A stretch of 64,000 nt of DNA from Lucifuga dentata (lineage: Eukaryota; Chordata; Actinopteri; Ophidiiformes; Bythitidae). Below, one piece after another: positions 48,644 to 60,356 of the stretch. Both the position numbers and the translations under genes were made by a program. Every line of letters starts with the position of its first letter. Within the stretch, counting starts at the first letter, position 1. The notes beneath the pieces were generated by a model. The model saw only the letters and a list, made by a program, of their open reading frames with translations, had not been told where the DNA came from and did not search any database. The stretch is from positions 18,226-82,225 of the forward strand of contig VXCM01005626.1 of assembly GCA_014773175.1 (NCBI GenBank). The letters run 5' to 3'.

Positions 48644-51600
48644 GTCCATATCTTTCTTTCGTCATTTTTGTCTTGCTCACTGCCTGTGTCTCTCCATCTG
48701 TCTCCCCCAGTTTCGACTGTAATGAAATTAATAGAATTCAACGTGAAAAGTTTCGTAGACCCGAGCGTGTTCACCCAACGTGAACACATGAACTAAGCAG
48801 AAAGACAGATGTGTGCTGCAGCTGCAGAGTCCTTTCCTTCTGCAGCAGCACAAACAGCCCGTCCTCGCTGCATGTTTTCAAGCATCAGGAAGTAACTGGT
48901 GTAATGAAAGACACTGTGACTTTCAGAGCACACAGACGCAAATGTGCAGGCGTGCAATCGCTGCCCACTTCATGCAGTGATTGGCCAGGTGTGTTGAGAT
49001 GTGAAAATGGGGAGGGTTTTAATTTGTCTTTTTTGATCATGTTTCACAGAGAAAACTGAAAGTGAAACTGTGCCCCGTTATCCCCGTTTATAAACAAAAA
49101 CAGACAGAATTTCTGTTAATAACCCCTCCCCTCTCCTAAAGTTAGTTTGTTATTGCATCAAAATTACTAAGACGTGAATATACACACAGAGATGCACAAA
49201 GAAAGACAGACAGACAGACAGACACACACACACACACACACTGAGCATTCTGAGAAACATGGTTGCTCTGCTCAAACTGGTCTCTGATTACGTGGCACGG
49301 GCTGAGTCACAGGAAGCGTACTGAGGTCTTTAGATACAAACACTAGTAAGGATCAATAAATAAATTACCTGGATAACTAGCAATACTTAAAGGACCATAC
49401 CACCCATTTTGCATGTTTGAGCTGAATATATTAACTTTTCATACACGTAACGTTACTGACAATCATTTCCCAAAGCATACTACTGGAACGGTGAATTAAA
49501 AATGTTTTTCCTACCTTCCAGACCTCCATTGGTTTCAGTTCATTCTGCTATTAAAATCAACTTGTTGATACTGTAAACGTTCTTGGGATAGGTAATCCAT
49601 CATCACCAACAAGACGTGTATTCAGGTTTTTTTAGAAGTTATGTAATTTTAGTGTTTAAGCTCAATAAAAAGCGTGGAGTGAATGTATGCCTCCACCGGG
49701 GAATATAGTCCCAAAAGAAGACCTGCGTTTATGGAAAAATTTAAAGGACCGTGACTTCATAAGGCTGTGTAACTATTAGCAGGAGAAACATGGATTTTTA
49801 AGGTGGGTGTATCACTTGAATATTTGATTTTGAAAGATTAAGAGATTTAGCAAAATATCAGGAAAGCTGAAATACGGTTTTATCCTTTGGGAAATGATTG
49901 TCAGTAACGTAACATGTATGAAAATGGAATATATTAGGCTCAAACATGTAAAATGGCCGGTATGATCCTTTAAACTTAACTGTTACAGAATTTATTATTA
50001 GCAAATATTTAGCACTCACCATAAGCCATAAACTTGTGCACTACATGTAGTAACACCTTGCATGACAGATAAGTTCTCATTCTAGCTATTTTTAGCGCCT
50101 GTAGTGAAACAGAATTTCGATAATACATACTTCTGACCCGTCACACTTCCATGAGAAATCCAAAGATGATATGTTTTAATTGATGGATGCACACTCAGCA
50201 AAATCTTCTCCACATCCACAGCTCTCTGCAGTGAGGTTTGCTGCAAACTCTCTTCAGTGCAGTTTGGAATCTTCTCGCCATCTTAACCATGGAATAGAGA
50301 CAGTAAGAACATTAACATGGCCACAGATCATTCTTGATTCTAATTGGCTAGCAAATGTCTTTTGTTTTTTTATTGGGTCACTCCAAAACTAAATAGAACC
50401 CTTCCAGTTTGAGCTGATATTATCTTGACTTGAAAACAAAGGTCAGCACACCAATAAAACCAAACCACAGTCAGAAGACCACACTTCACCACGGTCCACC
50501 AGCCGTCCCCTGAATCCCTCATCAGCTCACCAGTCTTTACCAGATTGTTTTACTCAAATGTGCCAGTCATTTCACTGTTTACCTGCCTGGCTGTGAAGCC
50601 TGACCTCTGACCTCATCCAGCTCAGCTGTTTCTGATTACCTGCTTCAGCTCTTTTTGGACTTGTTAGCCTTGCCTGTCTGCTACCTGGTCTCTGAGTGTA
50701 ATGTTCCAAGCAACCAGAGAAGCCTGGAATACCTATAGTGTCAATTAACCTGTTCAGAAATAAATTAAACTGTTTAGAAACTTAAAGGAAATATCTGGAC
50801 ATTGTTCTTGCCAACTGGAAGAGTCAAGCTGAGCTTTAGCTCAGCAGCAGCAGCGGCACCTCTCTACCCGTTTCATTTGGCAGATGGTCACCACAGGGAG
50901 TTTTAGACAATACCTGTGTTTACATGGACCCTAATATTCTGCTGATAATCAGAATAATAACCCAGAATAAAAACGTCTCATGTAACTGCCTCCGTCAGAA
51001 GAGACTGACCTGATCAGAAGGAATTTTCAATCAGGTTGAGAGGGGTGGTTTAAACCTTTCATAATCTGTTCAGTAGGAAAATACTAATAACCATGTAAAG
51101 GCTTAATCTGATAGTTTCTCTCTGGTCAGAATATCTGTTCTTTCTGCCTACATGGAGGTAACATTAGCTGATGCTGCTGCTTAATTAGAAAGAACAGCAG
51201 AAACACAAATACTGTTCCCATGATGTGGGTCCATCTGAAAACTGTATTAACAGGTGGAACGAATAAATGAATTTAATTTTCTCAATGACGATACAAAAAA
51301 AACTGCTTCTCCTTTCGAGTGTTGTGCTGAAATCTGCATCCCCACTTCTGCCCAGATTCGCGTCCCCAATGCAAATAACTTTCTGAGGATGAAGGAATGA
51401 AATGACGTTAAAAACTCACATTTGGGTTATTTTTGTGTGACAGGGTGAGTTTGGTGTATTCAGCCTCCTCAGGAGTGAGACAGAAATAAGGGCAGAAATA
51501 ATGAATTGTCACGGGGTAGCTGGGAGGTGAGGACTCAATAGCAGGCTTAGGCAGGCAAACTTGACACAGGCAAAAAGCAGAGCTGGTAATGAGGCAGGGA

Positions 51601-54600
51601 TAACTTACAAAGTTCAGAATTAATATCCAAAAAGATGAGGCAAACTACAAAACTGGTGGACAGAACAAAAATCAGGGAATGGAAAAATCACAGGTTGGAA
51701 ACAAACCTGAACCATAAAACCAAAAACAAGAAAAATTGAGAAACAGACAATCTGCAAACTGGAAACTTACAAACACAACCTCAGGAACACAAGATGATCT
51801 GAGAACAAAGGAACCATGTAAATGTACTGGAGTGATTAACTGACAAAACACAGGTGAGGCAGAAAACTGGCAGGAAACTAAACCAAGAACGGAAGTAAAG
51901 CAAACTGGACAGCAAGAAAACCAAAGTCTACAAAATAAAACAGGAAGTGACTAAACAAAGAACAGATCGTGACACGAATAAATAAAAGTGGAGGACTGAA
52001 TCTCTGCTGCCCAACAGACTTCCTGTAGGTATTATTGTTATTCCTCTAAGAAGTGCCATAATGTTTGATACAAGTTATTCAAAGGAATAAATATTGTCTT
52101 GGATTACATGTATGATCCATTGTACATGAGTAGGGATGCAATTCTCAGCAGGGATGCAGATTTCAGCACAACACCGGCAGATCAGACACTTCACAGCAAG
52201 AGGAACCACTTTGTGCATGTCAGAAACGTTATGTTCTGATGAAATGCTTTGCGGCATGTAAACACACATCTTATCAGATCATTTATTTAGCGTCCATGTA
52301 AACAGTTAAGGTGGAATCTCTAATCACAATGATTTCAATCGGGCTGGAGAAATATTTGTCCATGTAACCGCAGCTAGTGACAATTTTCCCCTGTCCCTCA
52401 TATGCAGCAAATAAAGTTGATCTTCTGCATTATTGTAAATGTTAGAATCATCACTGAAAAACTTTAGTTAAGTTAGTTTTCTCTCACGAAGGTTATGGAT
52501 AAACTGGGGCTGAGCTTACAAATTGTGTAACTGCTCATTTTACTGGACTTGCTTTAAATAAGCAATGTCATCATGTCTATGAAAAACAAGCCTAGACTGT
52601 AAACAGTGGAATCTTCTGTTTGATCAGTGCAGATCTGCTAATATATTTCATAAACCTGGATGTAAACTCTTTAGTTGTACCTCGGATCTTCTGGAGAACA
52701 AATGCTCGCTCCAAGGCACCTGGAATTCCAGGTACTTTGACAGGATCACAGAAACGGCTGCCTTCTTCAGAAATCAGAGCCATTGGGGCATAGTTCTCAA
52801 AGTCTTCTGTGTCCTGTCAAAGTGAGACAAATGCAGTGATAGAAGAGGCAATACTCAGGAAGACGTTCTGTAAAGCTGATCTATGATATAGTTGGAACAG
52901 CAGAGGATGATAATAACAGTTATGCTGTAAGTTTGTGAAAGCTGCTTCACGCCTACACAGTCTTCATATCCTGAACATAATATAATACATTTCATATGAT
53001 ATACAATTGCATATATGCAATTCAAAAACAGGAAAGGAACCCTGAATCTGGACACGGACACTGAACTGTGTAAAACCTGGAAATTTCCTCTTCATAATAA
53101 AGTTCTTGTATCACCATCTTTTCTCTACACCTACACTGTGTATTTCATTCTTAGAAAACTTGAATTGCATGACAGTAACAAGACTTAAACCTCTTGAAGA
53201 TGCTGTTATAAATCAATCACACATGCTTATTCAGCACTTCTAGCATGAACAGACAAGAAGCCGCCAGACTCGGAAAAACAGACTGATATTCATGTTACTT
53301 TAATTCCAGTAGAGAAAGCTGTATATTCAGCTCCTTTCTCCTCATCATCTCCTTGCCAGCTACACATTTCAATAGATCATAAATTAATAAAGTCTATTTT
53401 GTAACCTCACTTTTAAGTCTGACAAAATTTATATGTCCTAATGCATTTTGTTTATTTCTATAGTGTTTAGATGTTAGTCTTCACTTCTTAGGTCATACAG
53501 AAAATCTTTAGCGCTCATAACCATATTGCTTAGAGGTTGTCCAGATGATGCCATCATTTTCTGCAGAAAACTCCACACCATGAATGGTTATTAATAATAA
53601 TTTGATTGACATACCTTGGCTTCCTTTATGAGATACACCCAGCAGTACAGGGAATTCTCAAAGACATCAATGTCCTCAATGACTTTCTCCTCTTGATTTG
53701 TTCCGAGCTTTGGCAAAAGCTCTCGAAATAGCAAGTACAACCCCTCAAGAATGGCAATCTGCAGAAAAAAAAAAGATAAAATCACATTTTCTGAGGGTGA
53801 ATAGTGAAAAAAGGCAATGAACAAATGACAATTCAATTTAAAAACAATTGAGAGAAAAAATTGCAAATAAATTATTATCTGCTCTATTTCATTCTTCATA
53901 TGAAATGTGAAAACCACGAGCGGCAAAAAGGTCAATAAAGTTAAATAAACACAAAAATCAATATTTTACCATCTTATAAAATTTACCTTTTGATTCCTTG
54001 ATACAAATTCATTCCTCATAAGTAACTGATGCAAACTTTGGGCCAAAGGATTACATCCAGTTAGTTTCCGTATGCAGCCAATCAGGGACCTATATACAAT
54101 TCCTGCAGGTTTATTTTTCTAGAAAAGAAAATATAATTTAAAAATATACTTAAAAAACAAATTCACTTCAAGAAAATACCCAAGGTAAATGAGCAAAGAC
54201 AGATTTTCATGACAGAAAACGTGCTCACAGAAGCGTTGCTGTTATATTACATCCTCTCTTCTGCTGCTCTGCTGCTGAATTTCTTTACACGACAAGCATC
54301 AGTTTTTATTTTTTTTCCAAGAAGGGAGCATGCAAATTTCTTTACAATCTTTTTAAAGACTTGATATTATTTAAGACACATTATTTAATTTTATATGCAG
54401 TAGATCATGGACATAATCTAGACAGTAGCTACGTGCTGTGAAATAGTAGTTGCCTCCTTCCTGTTTTTTCTATTTTTGCATATTTGTCACACTTAAATGT
54501 GTCAGATCTTTAAAAAAGCCTGAAAAAACACTAGTTTTTGAATGAGCATTTCATTTAGTGAAGGAAAAAAGCTCCAACACCTATATCACCATGTGAAAAA

Positions 54601-57600
54601 GTAATCGCTCCCTTAGTTACTCAATCAACCAAGTAACCAGATTGAATAGATAATTGAACAGATAACTGGTTGAACTAGACTGGACACAGCAGACTGATTC
54701 CTGCAGCCTGTTGAATCTAAACATCATTTCCAGCAACGTGAAGCAGCTAAAAGGTCTCAACAAGCTCCACATGATGCCCAGACCTAAAGAAACTCCAGAA
54801 GAAACTGAAATCTATCAGTCTGAAAGGTTCAAACTCATTTCTGAGGCTCTGGGACTCCAGCAAACCACAGAGAGAGTTGTTATCTCCACACGGAGAAAAC
54901 ACGGAACAGCCATGAATCTTCCCAGCGACCAAAACTTCTCCAAGACCATCGATGACTCATCCAGGAAGTCACAAAGAACCCAGAGGAACATCTAAGGAGC
55001 TGCAAGCCTCGCTCGCCACAGGTAAAGTCAGCGTTCATGACTCACCTTAAACACACTGTTCATGCTGGAAAACCTCCAATGTGTCTGAATTAAAGCAGCA
55101 AGAAGAAGAAGAAGAACAAGAGAAGAACTAAATTCCTCCACATCATGAGACAGGTTTTATCTCCAGTTATCAGATGAGTTTGTTGCTGTTATTGCTGCTA
55201 AATGTGGAACAGCCAGTTATTAAGTTTAGGGGGTTGTTACTGTCTCACACAGTGATAAAGGTGTTGGAGAGATGTTTTCCTTCAATAAACAAAATGATAA
55301 TTTAAAATTTGTTTCTTGTGTTTACTCAGACTGTCTTTGTCTTATATTAAATTTAGCTTGAAGATCTCATGAGACAAATATGCAAAAATAGAAGAAATCA
55401 GGAAGAAGAAAATACTTCATCACAGCACTTCAGTATTAGCTCATGCTGAGTGAACACGCTCAGGTCCTGCAACATTTCATAACGAATTCTATTACTGTCA
55501 TTACATCTGATCCAGGAGGGGGGGANAGAGAGAGAGAGAGAGATGAAGATGAAGTGTGCTGGACCTCTCTCTCTACTGCAGAAAATAAATATTTATGGAA
55601 AAGCTGACTGTGCATTTTACAATTAAGGGTGTGCATGCATATATCATATGGTGCATGTATGCATGTTGTATGTATTGATACATGCATATGTGCAACATGC
55701 GTATATGCACCATGCATACATGCACTACGCAACATGTACACATGCACATATGCAACATGCATGAAACATGCATACATGCATGCTTATGTGCAACATGCAT
55801 ATGTGCAACATGAATACATGCAACTTATGTGCAGCCTGGGTTATATGTCCTCTGACTATCTCTTTGTCTTTCCTGTGTTACACCAGAAATGCTGCAAAGC
55901 ACAGAAACACACACGGCAATTTGTAACTTCTGCTGTGAAACAGAGGATTCACGTTCAGTATGTAGATAAAAACCATATCTAACTGATCCTAAACTGTGGT
56001 TAGATTATTTCAGCTCATAGGGGATGCTGTATGAGGTTTGCTTTTCTAATAACCTAAACACTGCTTACAATGACATAAAGTGAAGACAGGAAGAAACTGA
56101 TTCCTCTTTTGGTTTGCTGCACTGAGGGGACGACGTCGTCTATGAAGAACTGACAGGTGTCTGGAGTGTCATTAGGAAAGCTGGACAAAGAGAAGAACAC
56201 AGTCGTGTCCTCTGAGATCCCACAACTTTGCAGCGTGTTTCCACTTCCATGTTGACCTCTGAAAGTATGATTCATAACCGTGTGAGAAAACAGACATGGT
56301 GGAGCATGAGAAATCATGTCATACTATCAGTTTGACCGGTTGTGAATTACTTGTAATGCAGGACACGTGCTGGGATTCCACTTTCATTTGCAAGCTTCTG
56401 CTTCAGATCAGTTATTGTGTCACTTTCCAAGTTCACAGTCAGCTCAAAGTCCCCCTGTATGAAATATGTATAACAATTCATGAATCAACTTATCTAAATG
56501 ACTTTAAGTCTAGACATTAAAGGACTATACCACCCATTTTGCACGTTTGAGCCTAATATATTCCATTTTCATACATGTTATGTTACTGACAATCATTTCC
56601 CAAAGCATACTACTGGAACGGTGAATTAAAAATGTTTTTCCTACCTTCCAGACCTCCATTGGTTTCAGTTCATTCTGCTATTAAAATCAACTTGTTGATA
56701 CTTGAAACGTTCTTGGGATAGGTAATCCATCATCACCAACAAGACGTGTATTCAGGTTTTTTTTAAAAGTTATGTAATTTTAGTGTTTAAGCTCAATAAA
56801 AAGCGTGGAGTGAATGTATGCCTCCACCGGGGAATATAGTCCCAAAAGAAGACCTGTGTTTATAGAAAAATTTAAAGGACCGTGACTTCTAGCAGGAGTA
56901 ACATGGATTTTTAAGGTGGGTGTATCACTTGAAAAAGATTAGAGATTTAGCAAAATATCAGGAAAGCTGAAATACAGTTTTATCCTTTGGGAAATGATTG
57001 TCAGTAATGTAACATGTATGAAAATTACTGTATATACTCGACTATAAGCCGATCTCGAGTATAAGTCGACCCCCTGATGTTGTTCCATCAATTTATTTAT
57101 TTAGCAAATTGTTCTGTTGTGATCATTTATTAACTGACAGACATGGCAGCACACGTCTTCCAGCAAAACTTCCATTCCTTTATTCAATAAGTTCCCCCCG
57201 GCAACACATCTCATCACAAAGGTTCCTACCTCATTACCCGATTCTACACAAATTGCCTGTTTTTCTGAGTATTGTCATAGCATTCCTCTGATTTTCTGAA
57301 AATAATCCATGTACCGGTAGCAGTAAACATAACAGTAACTGATTACTGTAACTAACTACCATAATTAACATTAACATTACCGTAACTACGGTAACATTAA
57401 CTGACATTTCTGGACTCCTTTTCCTTGTCTGAATCGCCAGACAGTTCATTCCAGTCCTGCTCTGTGTAATAACGTGTGCCCTCATCATTGACGAGATCAT
57501 CATCCCAGTTGAACCAGTTGAACTCTTCCTCCTCTTGATCTGTCTTTTCATTTTCTAGCCAAAGGGCGTCATCCTCTGAGTCCGTGTAGTTTTCATTGCN

Positions 57601-60324
57601 TCTTGATCTGTCTTTTCATTTTCTAGCCAAAGGGCGTCATCCTCTGAGTCCGTGTAGTTTTCATTGCATGTTGTAGTTTATCTCAAGCTTCTTGGTAATC
57701 AAGCACAAAACATGTTGAACGAGACTACCAAATAGCGGTACCCTACTGGTATATGAAACGGCACTTTTATAAGGTCATCTCTGATTGGCCCCTTCTTTTG
57801 TCTTTGACCAATCACAACAGCTTACTGGCTGCTGCAAAATGTTCTGGCTAAGATGTTTAGTCAGCAAATATCTCATTCTAAGGTATGATTTAAACTATTT
57901 TCATGGGTAGTGGTAATGGTAGTATTTCCACTCCTGGAAATTTCCTTTTCTGGGATCAAATCTGAATTTCTCCTGTATAAGCCGACCCCCGATTTACTTT
58001 GTGAAATATGGTACTAAAAACTCGGCTTATACTCGAGTATACACGGTAAATATATTAGGTTCAAACATGTAAAATGGATAGTATGGTCCTTTAATGGTGT
58101 ACACATGGACACAACATGCACACACACACTCACAAACTGCCAAGCAACATGAGCATCAGAGAAAGAAACTGAGCTGACGTCTTACTTCACGCATCAAAAT
58201 AGTAACCGTCTGCATCTAAGTCCTTCGTGAGACGTTTCTGCTGAACTTCTGTTTCTGATAACATTTTGTCTTCATAGTACCAGCTGGCATGGAGCGCTGA
58301 GGTGTGCCATCATTTAGAACAGCGACTCTTCAACACAGTACCATGGGAGTCGAATGAGATTGATTGATAAGCCTCAGTTGAATCTGGCCATTAATAATGT
58401 TAAAATACATCAGGTGAATCAGTTCAAGTTATTAGGAGTCACGCTTGAGCAACACCTGTCCTGGTCGCAGCACATCGACATCATTATCAAAAAAATGGGA
58501 AGAGGAAGAGATCACTATCAGCAGGAAATGTTTGAGATTTGTTACTTTGGCTATTAAGGTAAAAGTAATTTATTCATTGCTGCTATCTCCTCTGAGTCCA
58601 ATTATTTGGTCCACCGCAAATCAAAGAGATCTCAATAAATTACAAATAGTGCAAAATAAAGCAGCTAAACTGGTGCTAAGATGCTCTTATCGTACTAGCA
58701 TTATTAATATGCATAAGATTATCCTGGCTTTTGGTTAAAACCAGATTACAATTTAGTTTGTTAGTTTTTCTGTGGAAAGCTCTCCTAAATTTTTACATGA
58801 TGAGTTAGAATACATCAAGTAAACCCCTATCAGACTCATCATGGTGGTAAAAGCTATTTATTGTGTCCTTTAATTGTGGTCCCCACGAAGATTAGCGACC
58901 ACTGAAGCGGGAGCTATTGGGAACCCATAAATAATAAAGACAATAATAAAGACCACATTTCAAGGATCATTAAGAGGAATTATTCCAATAACATCCATGC
59001 AGCATGATCAGCTAAAAGCATCATAAACTCACCTTCAGCATGATGTGGCATCGAATTTTATCTTCTCCACATGTTTCACGGACCTCTGACCTTGGCATCT
59101 GAGAAGCTGTTCCCAGGTTCTCTTTTGGTGTAAATATGGCATAGAGTACATCTCCATTTTGAATATGTCTGTCTTTTAAAGACCCTGTAGGTAAAACAAG
59201 ATCAAATTAACCCAAGTTTATATTTTTAGGTCTACAGAAAGAATGCATATTTATTTCAAACATTAGCTACCTAAAAACAAGAACTATAATAAGCATTTCT
59301 CAAAACTGAGTCTGTCCAAAATGTACCAAAACTACCAAAATGCTGCAAACACGTTGTCTCAAATGTCATCCTTTCAAAACACCAGCAGTTTATTCTTCAT
59401 GTCTCTCCTAACAACATGAGCTGAATAACACCAACATGTAGAACGCATAATTTGATGAGGTCCAAATTACTCGTTTTATTTGATTCTTGATATTATAAAT
59501 AAGGTATGTCTTACAGTGTTTCCATACATAGGCTTTACTTAGGCGGCCCCGCCCAGGTATCGCGGGACAACCCAGCCTTAAAAAAATACAACTGCGACGC
59601 TGCTGTCACACACAGCGAGAAGATGAACCGCAACGTGTATTTCATTTCAACGCACATTAATCTTCATCTACCTATAAAGACAGACACCAACATGTCTAGA
59701 AACCAGCGCTGTATGAAGCTGATATTCAGCAGGTTTATTGCTCAGGACCCAAAGACGTGCAACGTCACGCGTGAAGGTGTTTGGATGAAAAATCTCTGCC
59801 TGTGCAGTGTTTCCCGTACATAGCATCTGCTTGGGTGGCCCGCCCAGGTAAATGAAGACCCGCCCAGGTAGATCATAAGATAAAATCCAAATCACAGGAC
59901 GGAAGGCTGTTTAGTTAAAAGAAAAAATAAATGTAACAAATCAGGGCAGCTGCTCAGAGCACAGTCTGAGTCTGAACTGCATCACGGTTCTGAGAATGAT
60001 CAGTGGTACATGAAAATTGCATAACACATCATTTTAGGAGGCAGGGAGCCCCCCCCCCCCNCCCCCCCCCCCACACACACACACACAGTAAAACGTGTTT
60101 GAATGAGCTTACATGTGTTGAAGAAGGGATCGTCTGTCAGAGGCATCCCGTCCTGCGTGTAGAGACACACGCCTGTGGAGCCGCCGACGCCCTCCAGGTG
60201 ACAGATCCTCAGCATCAGATCTTCAACCGTGTTCTGTGCAGGATCCATATCTGCAAGTTAAACACATCAGTCAACAATGGCGTTTACTTAGAACATCGAT
60301 AGGGACACTTTTAGTCGGATGAGT

Positions 60325-60356
<32 letters not shown>

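Larger units (their letters stand above)
48159..54118 (-). other. Middle-region exons without recognised domain (residues 292-523)
   Basis: Exons 53987-54118, 53615-53758, 52681-52813, 50131-50281 and 48159-48295. The segment looks mainly helical: AGIVYRSLIGCIRKLTGCNP, ILEGLYLLFRELLPKLG and GALERAFVLQKIR. Residues about 465-523 (YHLWISHGSVTGQ through LGFNDLCLVLLSE) could be a third, more diverged beta-grasp unit, which I cannot prove by eye. Confidence 0.55.
56517..58095 (+). mobile_element. TTAA-flanked element, copy I, split by a nested element
   Basis: The left part 56517-57025 begins ATTAAAGGACTATACCACCC. The right part resumes at about 58050 (ATATTAGGTTCAAACATG) and ends GTATGGTCCTTTAA. 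The gap is the CGAGTATAAGCC element. Removing it gives a normal full-length copy, so the nested element arrived later. Confidence 0.85.

Noticed and set aside
55460..55982. Histidine/methionine/cysteine-rich frames on both strands
   Set aside because: Products of the ATGCAACATGCATAC repeat, not genes.
57234..57551. 105-codon minus frame, with an acidic reading on the opposite strand
   Set aside because: Inside the nested DNA element and interrupted by an assembly join; no transposase motif is recognisable, so it is not called as a gene.
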